64,000 nucleotides of DNA. It comes from Plasmodium coatneyi (lineage: Eukaryota > Apicomplexa > Aconoidasida > Haemosporida > Plasmodiidae). The notes beneath the pieces were generated by a model. It was not told the origin of the DNA. It worked only from the letters and a program-made list of their open reading frames with translations, and did not search any database. Shown piece after piece: positions 12,405-24,187 of the stretch (the stretch's first letter is position 1; every line of letters begins with the position of its first letter). Where the stretch lies: NCBI RefSeq assembly GCF_001680005.1, contig NC_033560.1, positions 499,501 to 563,500 on the forward strand, given 5' to 3'. The translations under genes and the position numbers were made by a program.

Positions 12405-13384
12405 TTTTACCGTTTTTCCTTTCCTTACCATTTTTTTCACACATTCTTATTCATATAGTAGGCATGTTTTTAAAGTTGCATTCCTTCCTTCTTTATTTAT
12501 TCATGCAACTATGAAGGAGTATATAAATATATGTAAGATTTTTCACATTATATATTTTTAGAAAGGAAGGATGGGGTCTCACCATTTGGAAGTTGTATGT
12601 ATATATATATATATATATAAATTTTTATACTTCTCCTTCTTCTTTCTTAATAAAGATGCGTAATCCTTTTAACTTTCTTCAAAGGAATACGATATAATAT
12701 ACACTATATACACATATGCATCTGAAACAGCATATGCACATATAATTAAATCAAAAAATATTTACATATACTAGGAAATTACAAAGTAATAGTGAACAGA
12801 AAAGGAAGAAATCAAATTTATTATATATTCATGATATACACACCACCTCACCATTAAACAAAGCACCTAATTATTCGTGCCATTTTACTACTACACTATG
12901 TACACCTCCTTTTCTTCCCTTCCCTTCCATGTATTATTTTCTCCTTTATTGGCACAAATGTTGGGCTTAAAAGAAAAAAAAATTTCAATTAGGCATTATT
13001 AATGTTCCCCTCCCCCATTATTTCTTCATTCGTTCCCTTACATATTTCATAAATAGTTCATATACGTTAGATGTACATCTTCTCCCTAGGTGAATTATCA
13101 TCCTTCCTTGATTAGCATTACAACTTACATACGAAATGCTCCTCCTTTCTTCCTTCACTTTTCCTTTTTTACTTCCTTCACTTCTCTTTTTTTAACATCC
13201 TTCGCTCCTTGTTTTTTTAACTTCATTCACCCCTTCCTTAAGCACCCTTACACCCTTCCCCTTGCACCTCCTCCACTCATTTTTTTAAAACATTCTTACA
13301 CACTTCAGTTTACTTCCATTACTCCTTTTTCTTACTCTTTTCACCTCTCTTTTTTTTTTTCATTTGTACCACTTTTGATAGTTT
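12405..13384. other. Intergenic, upstream of KIR B
   Basis: AT-rich with a short TA run near 12,600 and a C/T-rich stretch 13,130-13,370 running into the telomere-like array. No gene seen. Confidence 0.5.
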
Positions 13385-13920
13385 AGACTTTATGGTTCAG
13401 GTTTATGGCTCAGGGTATATGGTTCAGGGTTTAGGGTTCAGGGTTTAGGGTTCAGGTTTTAGGGTTCAGAGTTTAGGGTTCAGAGTTTAGGGTTCAGGTT
13501 TTAGGGTTCAGGTTTTAGGGTTCAGGTTTTAGGGTTCAGTGTTTAGGGTTCAGGTTTTAGGGTTCAGAGTTTAGGGTTCAGTTTTTAGGGTTCAGGGTTT
13601 AGGGTTCAGGTTTTAGTGTTCATGGTTTAGGGTTTAGGTTTCAGGGTTTAAGTTTCAGGGTTCAATTTTTAGGGTTCAGGTTTTATGGTTTATGGTTTAG
13701 GGTTTAGGCTTCAGGTTTTAGCGTTTGGGGTTTATTTTTACGTTTTAGTGTTTATGGGTTTATGGTTCAAGTTTCAAGACTTCAAGTTTAGGTTTAAGGG
13801 TTTAGGTTTTAATTGTTCTGGTTTTAGGGTTTAATAGTTCTGGATTTCGGGTTTAATTGTTCTGGTTTTTTAATGTAGGGTTCTAGTTTCAGGGTTCTGA
13901 GCAGAGGGTTTAGTGATTAC
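13385..13920 (+). repeat. Telomere-like array, G-rich strand on +
   Basis: Roughly 535 bp of degenerate heptads GGGTTTA / GGGTTCA, often paired as a 14-mer (TTTAGGGTTCAGGG), decaying towards 13,900. Such intrachromosomal telomere-like repeats are established for P. knowlesi. It lies upstream of KIR B, which is transcribed away from it. Confidence 0.9.
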
Positions 13921-13979
13921 GTATTGTGGGATAGGTTTGCTCTTCCGAAGAAAACATAACTAGGAGACTTCTTTCGGGA

Positions 13980-14450
13980 AACCTAGAGCCTAAAGCCTAA
14001 ATCCCAAAGCTTAAAATCTGACGTATAGACCGAAAATGCTGAATCCTAGAAATAGGAGTCTTAATCCCTAACCCGTGAACCCTCAAACTTAATCCCTGAT
14101 CACTAAGCCCTAATGCCCAAAGCCTGAACCCTAAACACTAAAACATTAAACCGAAGCCTTGAAACTTGAACCCTAAAACCATAAACCTTAAAACGAAAAA
14201 CTAAAACCCAAACCTTAAAACCTGAACCCTAAAACCTGAACTCTAAACCCTGGGACCTGAACACTGAATTCTAAAACCTGAACCCTAAAACCTGAACCCT
14301 AAACCCTGAGCCCTAAGCACTGAACCCTAAATCCTAAACCCTGAAGTCTGAATCCGTAAACATTCAACTGTTAATCCTGAACGCTAAACACTGATCCCTC
14401 AATCCTAAACCTTGAAGACCTCAAAAACCAAACCCTAAACCCTGTACTAG
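13980..14450 (-). repeat. Telomere-like array, C-rich strand on +
   Basis: Roughly 470 bp of degenerate CCCTAAA / CCCTGAA heptads, the reverse orientation of the array at 13,385-13,920. A 60-bp non-repeat spacer separates the two. It lies upstream of plus-strand KIR C. Confidence 0.9.
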
Positions 14451-15060
14451 AATATGTATAAGTTAAAGGGAATTAATTGTTATCTGAAAACCTTTATTTT
14501 TAGTGAAAGGAATAGGATATGGCACCTTAATACATGGAAAGTATAGTAGAGACTAAAAAATGTAGGGAAAGGTGCTCCAATAACATAGTGTTATTTTGTA
14601 TATAGGGAAGTTATTTGTAATGTGCTTATGATAGGGAAAAAAAGCTTAGCACCCTGTTATGTGAAGTATAATGTGTATTAAAAGGGAGAATGCTGGAGCG
14701 GAAATAATATAGTGTATGTTTTCTGTATGAGGGAGTTATTTGTATTGTACCTATTAGAAGGAAAGGGAGAAGAGGGAAATGAATGAAGAAAAGTGAAAAA
14801 GTTATTATTAGCGACTATAGGTGAAAAAGGTTGTACTACAATTTACTATTATTAGGACTCGTATGGTCTTTTTATTTGCAATATAATTAATTCAATTCTT
14901 GGTGCATTATATACTGTTCATGTATTCCATAAGTAATCCCCTGTCCATTACACGTAAATATGTGTGCATATATAGGAGGAATAAGTACTGCGTATGTATG
15001 AACTGTATACTACATATATGTGGTAACAGTTATTCTTAATAACAAGTCCTTCTTTTAGGA
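14450..15060 (+). promoter_or_regulatory. Conserved upstream region of plus-strand two-domain KIR genes, copy 1
   Basis: Starting right after the telomere-like array with ACTAGAATATGTATA-AGTTAAA, about 600 bp align by eye with 41,460-42,060 upstream of KIR H. Shared landmarks include GTGAAAGGAA, CATGGAAAGTATAGTA (ACGTGG in copy 2), AGTATAATGTGTATTAAAA and AACTCGTATGGTC-like stretches. A 5' regulatory role is inferred from position only. Confidence 0.5.
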
Positions 15061-15465
15061 AGAACAATTAAGCATTAATTCATATATTAACATTCTTATT
15101 ATAACGGAAAAAAAATTTTTGCTCCCCCTTATATCTATAATAAGGGGGAAGTTCATCAATAGGAATATATTATTCATAATACTCTCATTTATTTCCTTGT
15201 GCATGGAGGAATGAATAATTTCTGACATAAATTTATTATACATACATTATAAATAAAAAAATAACATTACTAAAAGAGGAAACAATAAAGGGGACTACTT
15301 TTCCTTTATTCAAGGTTGGTTGGGTGGTGCATACATATACATACGTACGCTGCACATATAATATTCTATATATGGCGCAGCAAGAATAAAAATGCATATA
15401 TATATTACCTGAGTTACGATCATAAAATTCAATTTTGGGATAGTTCAATATTAAGAAATATACAG

Positions 15466-17794
15466 ATGGATCATGGAAGGAGGGGACTCTATTGCAATAG
15501 TACGAAGGAAATTTTAGATGGGTACAAGGGTTTCCTGGGGGATTATTGCCAAAGCACGGGGAGGGGGATAATTCCGTGGATGATGCTATATGTGCCTGGT
15601 GTTGTGTGTCAGACATTCTTGAATGGGACCTTGGGGTACAGCCACGTTGTGATATGTTGTATTATTTAATGGGAAGCGCAGTATATGAAAAATTCCAGAA
15701 TAAAGATGATTTTCAGCAGGTTGTGAAAGCATTATCCGTAAAATTAAAAATGTTCTTCAGTACACAAGAATGCAAAATAGAGGAGTTCATTAAGGGAGAA
15801 GAATTATTCGCTAAAATGCACCAACTGAAAAGATATTCTTTGGGACCTGAGGATGAAGAGGAAGGTTCAGGGGGGGTTAGTTGCGTGAGGTATGTTAAGT
15901 ACTTAAAGGACATTGCTGACGCATATGGAAAAGTAAAAGTACATTGTGACGATACAGCACACAGTGAAGCGTGTACGGGAGTGAAGGAAGGGTATAAAGA
16001 AAATGATCCTCAAAAACTGTACGATGCAATGTATACTGCAATACAGCCACTGGAATCTGCAATAATTAGAGAGGAAAAACAGCAGGTACAGGAGGTTACT
16101 TCCTCTATAACTTAAATGCACCAATATACATATAGTTCTATGTGCATAGTGTACTAGAGGAATGTAGGAACACCTGGAAACATCCGTTCTGCATATTTTC
16201 CACTCTCCTTCCTTCTATTTTATTTTATAGAAAAAGGGATGTTTGGAACAATTACCTTCCTATAAAATGCATAAAGAATTAGGTGAAGCAACTGACCAAT
16301 GTAATGGTGGAACCAACGTGACACAAGTAAGCGGGGGGCTCGAAAGTAAAATAGACGAGTACAGTAGTATGGGTAGTTATGCTGATGGCACAATTAATGC
16401 ATATTGCCTTGCATCCCAAAAGAAGGGAGAACAGCCGTCCAGTGATAAGAACTATTGCACTTCCCTATATTATTGGATAGGGGACCAATTGTTCACCACA
16501 ATGAGAACTCCTACAGAGTTCGCTACCGCCATGAAAGACGTCTACAACAAATTGAAGGAACTGAATGGAACAGGAATTACTACCCCATGTACTAATTTAT
16601 ATGATGGGAAGAACAACATTGACCTAACCACCTTTGGTTGGATGAAATCCTTATATGAATACATTCAAGACTACGCCACCATAAATACAACTGCAAATGC
16701 AGCAGAAACGGCAAAAAAGGACTGCGCAGGGGGACTTAAAACTGACGAATGTCACTGTAAATATGACTACATTGGTTACCTTACCACTGCAGCTGATGCA
16801 TACAATCAAATGAAGCAACATTGTGCAATAAGTGCAAATTCTGGTTCAGCATGGTGTACTGAATTTGGGAAAATGTTCCACCAACAGCAGAGGGAAGGTG
16901 CTGCTCTTGGGAACCCCATTCTTGAACCATTACAATTAAAGTGCAAATTAAAATACACCTCAGATTGTACAAATATCCCTGCTGCTATATTCGGTACACT
17001 TGGCACGGTGGGATTACCAACATTGGCATACATTTTATATAAGGTAACTAATACACAATATACAATATACACACATACACATACAATACTTACATATATA
17101 TATATACACATATACACAATATACACAATATACACACATATACATATATACATATACACGTATATACACAACACACGCATATACATACAATACACACATA
17201 CATACAATACACACATACAATGCACATATATATATGTATATACCGATATATATGTATACACACATACATATCCGTTTTTAATATTTTTTAAAAGGAGGGT
17301 AAAAAAAAAAAAAATATATTCAAAATTTCTGTTGTTCAAAGTGCACACATATGTATTACATATATGCACAATAAATGTGCACATATATGTAATATATATG
17401 TGCGCTTGACCTTTTTTTTTCTTCCTCATGCCTTTATTTTTTTTCCTTTTCTCTCCTTTCCTTTATTTAGTATAATCTTTTACCTTCTTGGGTTGCTAAT
17501 TCCTTTGGAAGAAGCAGCAACAACATCGGTAGAACTCGAAGAAAAAGATCAATTAAACAAAATTTTGACACTTTAACGAACGATTCTGCAGAAGTTTCGA
17601 CAGTGGCCTCAACAGCTGATCCATCGGATTACTCTACGGTATATTCTGCTCCATATACTGTACCATCCAGCAGGAGAACCAACAGTAGGGGACAACAACA
17701 ACAACAAAGGCAACAACGACCACAGGAACAGTCAAGGCAAAGGAACAGTAGCAGAAGACCAGGAAACAGGAATATTCGTTATCAACGTATGTAG
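15466..17794 (+). pseudogene. KIR: KIR-type gene C, two ectodomains, frameshifted
   Basis: Probable exons: 15466-16099 (ectodomain 1), 16231-17043 (ectodomain 2 plus membrane segment), 17471-17794 (tail, ending NIRYQRM). Signatures LYYLMGSAV and LYYWIGDQL mark two PIR-type domains. Ectodomain 1 is split between two frames. The frame up to ~15,550 (YCNSTKEILDGYKGFLGDYC) is continued one frame off (DNSVDDAICAWCCV), with the break in a G-rich run (GGGGAGGGGG). This fits loss of one base, or a base-call error. I also found no ATG exon where KIR G and H have theirs (100-250 bases upstream). The last two exons are intact and in phase. Intron 17044-17470 is full of CA/TA repeats. The membrane segment is TLGTVGLPTLAYILYK. 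Probably a pseudogene unless the frameshift is a sequencing artefact. Confidence 0.75.
17044..17470 (+). repeat. CA/TA microsatellite intron of KIR C
   Basis: Intron between the membrane exon (…LYK|gtaact) and the tail exon (cttcc…tttatttag|Y). Bases 17,060-17,275 are mixed CA/TA repeats. They create long spurious Tyr/Cys/Ile-rich frames on both strands. Confidence 0.8.
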
Positions 17795-18715
17795 CGTCCC
17801 CCCTGGGAATTACAGTGACCTCATGTTCTGAGTTTATTATTATAGTCATTATAAAATGCAGAGCAAGGCAAAAAAAGGAGTTCTAGAGAATTTAGGTAAG
17901 GGAACAATATTCCCTTATGGAATGGAACAGTCAAACAAAGGATTGGTTCAAGCATCCGTTGGAAAAAATGGAGGAAGTGCCAGATGTGAACGAGTTAGAA
18001 CAGCAACAATTGTGTAAAGATTCGTATAAGGCGAACATTCCTTTAGCACTAAAGTTGTGGATGTTAATCCTTTGGCAACAATGGTGATGTGCTTATGAGG
18101 AATGTGTGAAAAAATGGAAGAAAAAACATGTGCGTGTGTGTTTGATAAAGGAATTGTATATTCAGAGCATTTATTACAAAAACTTTGAAAAGTAAAAAAA
18201 GGGACTTGTTCCCGCAAGTTTAGAGTAAAGCCCAACCTGCACGTCCGCCTAGAAATGAACTTAAATGTATAAATAAAGTTTTTTTGGGGAGTTCCTTTCC
18301 CCCGCACATGTAGATGCTCCTTCCTCATGTCTTTCAGCCATATACGTTCATGAGGGGTGTACCAATTGAACAGGTTCCTGGGGGGTTCAAAGATATGCGC
18401 GTCTTATATACATACAGACGAACGGTACAATCGACCACAAAGAGGGGAAGTAATAAAAAAATAAATAAATAAAAATAAATAATTGCAAACTGAAGAACAA
18501 ACTGCGCGGGTAAAAAAAGAAAGAAAATGAAAAACCTTTGGAGAGACGTATTATATGTAGCATCGAAGGAATGACGAAAAAACTGCCAAGGGGAACGAAA
18601 AAAAAAAAAAGGTACATAAATGAGAATTCGTGGTCCGATTTAAAAAGGTACAATGAAGCGTTTGGATATGCCTATGTGAGTGATGGTACACTTATGCGTG
18701 TCATGTAGGCACATG
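17795..18715. other. 3' flank of KIR C
   Basis: AT-rich with several A-runs and no supportable gene. Confidence 0.5.
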
Positions 18716-19068
18716 CCCACGGTATTGACTTTTGCTTATAGGCAGGCAACACCGTTACGGTGAGAAAAAGAAAAAAAAAAAAAAAAACTACGTTTATGTG
18801 TATACACACATGCGTACGCTACAACGACGCTCCCCTCACCAGGTCGAATGGAAGAGCAAACCTTTTTTCAAACAAGTTGGTCATACACAAATCAGTTGGA
18901 ATGAAAAGTGGCATAAAAAAATAAAAAAAAAGAAGGATGACGTGAGAAGGGATCAAAATGGCACACAAAAAAAAAAAAAGGCAATAAGTTAAAAAAAAAA
19001 GTAACAACTGCAGGGGCAGTATCCCCGGCGCGCCCTCATAATGGAACGCAAATTTACCTCCCGCCCCA
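18716..19068 (-). repeat. Duplicated DNA from downstream of YIF1, copy 1
   Basis: Matches by eye the DNA just downstream of intact YIF1 (about 52,330-52,613) and of the other remnants. Landmarks in order on +: TGTGTATACACACATGCGTACG, GTCGAATGGAAG, AAACAAGTTGGTCATACACA, GATCAAAATGGCACA, and GGGGCAGTATCCCCGGCGCG (the last with small differences between copies). Confidence 0.8.
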
Positions 19069-19284
19069 TCAGGCAAAATATGGCGTCAAAATCCAGCACA
19101 AAAAAATTTGGGAAAGAGAAAAAATGAGAATCAAAATGTTAATCCGCTTGACGTTCAAATGGTTTGACAAGCTGGAGTCATCGTGCACGTAGAGGTGAAT
19201 GGACTTAAACAACTGCATCATCTGCACACTGACTGTCACGTAAAAGTGAATCTGCGTCAGGCGATACATGGTGCGGCTATTCAA
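19069..19284 (-). pseudogene. YIF1 3'-end fragment, copy 1 (open)
   Basis: The last ~70 codons of YIF1 (NSRTMYRLTQIHFYVTVSVQ through the terminal LTPYFA stop) with one visible residue change (IHFY for IYFY). The frame is open, but the first ~635 codons of the gene are absent. At 19,285 it joins the 3' flank block of gene D. A gene fragment rather than a gene. Confidence 0.85.
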
Positions 19285-20360
19285 GAAAAGTCAAACACCC
19301 GGAGATGAACATTTTACTCAGGCAGAATGTGTGCAGGAAATGCAGTGCAAGGTAGCTTGACAAAAAAAAATGCAAGGAAAACGGGAAAAAAAAATACGAA
19401 TATATGCACAAACTTCAGGCGTCCATATGGGCACACCAGTAAAACCGAGCCCAAGGAGGCACTATCGCCTCCACCGCCAAAAGGCGTACATAAGACACAT
19501 AACCGCGCTTGGGTGTAAATTTCCGACCAGGTGCACATGACCATTTCTTCCTTGGGTAGAAGGGCTCGGGAAATTAATTCGCGCTGACGAGCAGGCGAGA
19601 TTACCAGGCCGCACCTTAGCAGAAGACAAAAAAAAAAAAAAAAAATAATAAAACAATAAAAAAGAGTGTTCATCAGGGGGAACAACTTCTAAGGGCAGGG
19701 AAGATGGCGATACTCTTCGTGTAGGGTACAGTGTGGCGTGAAAAGGGAAGGTCTGAAGCAGAAGAAATAACTGCTATGCAGCTCATAATATTTAATAATT
19801 TTTTTTTTAGGATACATTTTTTCCCTTTTCCTTTCATTCTCCTATACTATTCCTTTTCTGAATTCTTTAGCATATTAATTTATCCGTAGAACTTTCTTCT
19901 TTTGTCAATTATTCCAAATGTTCGTAATGTTCTTTCCTTCTCTTTTTATATACATTTTATTTATGCTCTGCTGAAATATACTCCATTTAATTCTATTACT
20001 CTGTGATTAGGACTCCCTAATTATGTATTCCATCTATTTTGTAGTAACAGTTTTTGTCATGACCGTAAATATTTCCTGCATAATTGTTGCGGAAGGATTT
20101 GTTTTTCCTATATTCCTGCCACTTGTTCCTTCCCTTAGCTTTCCCTAGGTAGCTTTATCTTTTTACATTCTACATGAAATATATTATTCATGTGCACAAT
20201 GTGCGTGTAATGACAGCATTCATTTTACATATGAAATTCTGTAAATTATAATAATTTGGAAGGGCATTGTGTGTACTTATTATAATTTAAGAAGAGGTAC
20301 ATTCCATACAATGCATAATTCGGAATACGCTGTACGGTGTTCATAACTTTAAGGAGAACA
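19285..20360. repeat. Variant-gene 3' flank block, copy 2
   Basis: Copy of the block described at 2500-3545, here forming the 3' flank of chimeric gene D. The last ~200 bases before the tail exon (20,160-20,340) match closely the equivalent parts of KIR A and gene E. Confidence 0.8.
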
Positions 20361-23300
20361 TTACATGCGATGGTAAGCTATATTTCTTTGTCTGCGTTGT
20401 TGTTCGTTCCTCCTATTATTTCCTCTTCTGCCAGAATGTGTTGTATATGATGAGTCAGAACCTTCTGTTAACTCATCCCCCGAATATTCTGTGGATATGT
20501 ACATTGAGTGGTCAAATGTTAAGTCGTCCGTTGAATCGAATATGGAATCGGTTGTTGTGTATTCGGATGCTGAGTCGTATGTTGAATCGGCTGTTGAGTG
20601 GTCCAATATGGAGCCTTCTGATGTTGAGTTTCTTATTGAATATTCGGTGGAGTAGTCGATAGAATAGTCATCGTCGTCTAAAAACCTGTTAAAATGCCGT
20701 TCCACGGATCTTCTGTTCCTTCGCCCTTTAGAAGAATTATTCCTCTTAGAGAATAGGGAAGTATACTGAAGTGGGAGGGTGGGAATTTGTATTACATATT
20801 ACTACATATATATATATCGGCATATAGAATGCACATTGTACTTCATTCCACATTTGTCTGTTTATATATATAAAAAGAATGATGTGTATAGTCGTTATAT
20901 TATTTATATTTCGATTATAATTGCATTACTCACTTTATATAGAAGGAAAAACCCTAATGGAAGGCCTACTGTTGCCACTCCTGCTCCAATAGCAGGTGGG
21001 ATAATAGTGGTGGGAGTGGAAAGGAGGGATGTTGAACTTTCAGTTGCCCCTGTTACAAGTTCTGGAGCCTTTACTGCAGCAGCGGCAGCTGTCGCTGGAG
21101 TACCAGCACCGCCCCCACCTGAAAAATGAATGAAGGGGGGAATGGAACGAAGGGGGATATGCGGGGCAGAAGTATTTGTTGTGGCAAAAGTATTTGTTCT
21201 GCAATAATCATTATGGACAATATAACCTTAATGAGATGAGGTTAGGTGAGTACCGAGGAGTGGAGTTAGCTGGGGTTGTATACTGCCCCCTCCTCTTCCG
21301 CTCCCTTAGCATGTGTTGTTGTAATAATACTTTTTGTCATATTTGTTACCTGCTCCTGCTCCCCCTCTTCTTGCTGGTGGTCCACCAGCGGGGAATGGTA
21401 ATTGTGGAGGTTGAGGTTGCTGCTGCTGCTGCAAAGATTGTAGCGCCTGTGAATGACTATTCGATACTGTCGTTGTTTCCTGCAACTTTGTGCTTTCTGG
21501 TTCTACCGGTTTGTCCACTGCTCCTTCGGCTTCCTGCATGACCTCTGCTTTCTCCCTCGTCGATTGTGTTTTTTCTTCTGAGTCCCTTTTACATGCACCC
21601 ATTTTTTTTATCTTTTGCATCCAAATTTTAATGTCATCTTTACCCTCGATCCAACGTGCGATCTCTTTTTCGACATATTTTTCAGCCGTTTTTGTTGAGT
21701 TCCACCTTTCCCTATTACATTGTACACATGGATCTATGGGGGTCTCTATGTCTATAATTCCCTTCATATTCCCTAATGCTTCATTCACTTTATTAAAGAT
21801 GTTTTCTATGATTTTCTCCTTCGTACAATTATTATCCACCAATGTTGTTACAATAACATTTAGCATAGTACATTCCATAAAATGCGTCAATCCGTCATCC
21901 ACTTGCTTGTGATGGGCATCCTCCCCTTCTTTTCTCTTTCGGTACATCTTATATAATGTCTGAACAATGATGTCACATATCCCTTTATAATCTGGCCACT
22001 CCTCCTTATTATCTATCATGTTCTCATCGCACATTTGCTGCAAGGAATTATTTGCACGTCTCTCTCTATCGCTCTTTGCATCCTCAAAATATGTAGCAAA
22101 ATTATTAAATATCCTTTCTATGTCTTTCCAGAATCCTTTCTGGAAGGAAAAGGAAGTAAAAAAAAAGGAGGGGATGTTAGAAGGAAGGGGTTCGAAGGAA
22201 AGGGGAGGGGACATTACCTTGCTGAGGGAACATAGAAAGTAACCCTTCTTAAGAGAAGGAAGGGATCCTTTCTGAGAAGGAAGGAACGAACGTTCCTTCT
22301 GTTTCAGCGGAAAAGGAAAGAAAGGGGATCAACTGCTCCACCCTCTTCCTCCACTCTTGTACGTGCATCGTACTTTTTTCCCATTCCGCTTTGCACGTTA
22401 TTTTTACCAGATCATCCTTCCCTCTCTTCTGCGCCCAGTAGCTTATTAAAGCAGAGAAACGTACATCCCATGATTCCTTAATCTTGGCACAATAAGTGCT
22501 GGTAGGCGGTTCTGGTGGGCAAGAATCCACTGTATCCTTCTCCCTTTCTTTCGGCTTGTCCTCAGGGAGAATAGGAAATACCCCATCACCAATTACCAGA
22601 AGTAAAGCATCCCTTGCATTTTTCCTAAAGGAAGGACGAGGAAAAAAAAAACAAAGATGAGAACAGATCAGAAGAAAATACTTTCTTTCCTACAACTATT
22701 TCAGAGCAAATACCATGTGTACTCCTACACATAAATAATCGTACCCGTCACCTGGAACACGCCTTGTTTTCATTCCCGGTTCTGCATTGATAGTAAATAC
22801 ATAATCATGCTCACTTTGAATATCATTGATAGTTTCACTGTTTGCTGCACGTCGTCCACGTCGTGCAGCCTCCTTCGAAGGATGTGTTTGTGGTTGACGT
22901 TGGTAATCATGTCCTGTTGTTGTTGACCCTGAAGTCCTTGTACTCAAGTTACCCCCGCTACCCGTAGAAAATACTCCTGGATCGAATTCCAGAATTAAAT
23001 GAGGATTACCATCGTTACTTTGCCTAGAGGAAGGACGGAAAAAAAAAGAACAGAGAATGAGAGAGAGAGAAAATACTTTTTCTCTTTTTTTTTTTTTTTT
23101 TTTCACACAACTACTTTCTAAAGCATATATATATATATATATATATAAGTAACTCTAATTGTAATCATACCCTTCCTTTTGTTCATGCGTCACTCTTACT
23201 CCGGATATTCCTGGACCGATAGTCCACGTAGTGTATCTCTTTCGACGTCGAAGAACTTTGTTAGCTTCATTGTTTGTTGCTGCTTCTGCACTACGTGCAC

Positions 23301-24187
23301 GACGGCTACGATGCACAGGAGGCGCATCATACTGCGCTTCCTTCGTATGTTGATTTGGTTGCTGTTCATTCCTCGTTGTTGTTGACTCAGCACCTACTAT
23401 AGCAGTATTACCTGGAGGACCTAATGCTGATAGAACATTGATCTGTTCTTCCGTACATTTTTCCTTCGGTGTTGGTTTTTCCCTTATTAATTTCATAACA
23501 GCTCCCTTCTTTTTTATAGTGTCAAGAATATATTGTAACATCGGCTGATCCAGTACATTCATATGTTCCAATACAATGTTATAATCACATTCCTTATGTT
23601 CACCCCCTCCACTAAGTGTTGTGCCCAGTGTCCTCATTATACCGAATACATTGTCTATGAAACCCCTTTTATCACAATGATCAGATACATAAAAATATGA
23701 CCATGCTTTCATCACTGCGCATTCAACATAATCCTTCATTTCTATATCAACTTTCTTCTTTTCGTTTCCTCTTTTGTCCTTTGTCCATATTTTCAATAAA
23801 TTCTTTAAAAGATATTCACACACCTTTGATTCTTGTTCTGTTAATTGCGTCGTTCCATTATTCATTTGTGCGCACCCCATTTGAGCCATATCTTCAGTAC
23901 CTTTATCATTCATTTTTCCCAGGAATTCATTCACCCATTGCATTATTTTGTAATATAGCTGCGTCTGTAAGATAGAATAATACATTCATATATGTGTTCC
24001 CCCTGTGTAGCATATACTCCCTATTAGTAGGGAAAAGTAAAATCACCTAGTACAATGGCACATTCATAAACTACTAATAGGTCGCACTATATTATACTAC
24101 CTCCCCTGTTTTTCTGCTTTGTCCCTTAAACTCATTGATATCTAACCATCTCTCCTTCAATTGGCCAAATACTTTATCTGTCTCCAT
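20361..24187 (-). CDS. SICAvar: SICAvar-like ectodomain with KIR-like tail, gene D
   Basis: Seven exons: 24187-24101, 23964-23171, 23023-22745, 22624-22342, 22139-21350, 21118-20934, 20765-20361. GT-AG and phase agree throughout, giving 940 aa. Exon 1 (29 aa) starts METDKVFGQL. Exon 2 (~30-294) and exon 5 (~482-745) are cysteine-rich SICAvar-type domains (cysteine helices such as VCEYLLKNLL, MECTMLNVIV, PCVQCNRERW). Exons 3 and 4 are short Thr/Arg-rich and Trp/Cys modules (ITCKAEWEKSTMH). Exon 6 is a short linker and membrane segment (TTIIPPAIGAGVATVGLP…FLLYK). Exon 7 is a 135-aa Ser/Thr/Asp-rich tail ending RQRNIAYHRM. The last two exons and the 3' flank match KIR genes here (compare KIR F TTIIPSAIGGAVALPTIAFL; KIR A RRNEQQRRQRN). 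I see nothing like the long conserved cytoplasmic exon known from SICAvar genes. Likely an infected-cell surface antigen; a chimeric origin is inferred. Confidence 0.82.

Noticed and set aside
13385..14450. CRISPR-like array
   Set aside because: The units are contiguous telomere heptads without spacers, in a eukaryotic genome.
17035..17429. Tyr/Cys/Val-rich minus-strand frames
   Set aside because: Created by the CA/TA microsatellite in the KIR C intron.
17786..17794. Splice donor look-alike GTATGTA at the ends of the tail exons (A, C, F, H), suggesting a further coding exon
   Set aside because: In D and E the same codons read GCATGTAA, with no GT, and still end the protein there. The signal is explained by the conserved R-M-stop codons. 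A 3' UTR intron cannot be ruled out.
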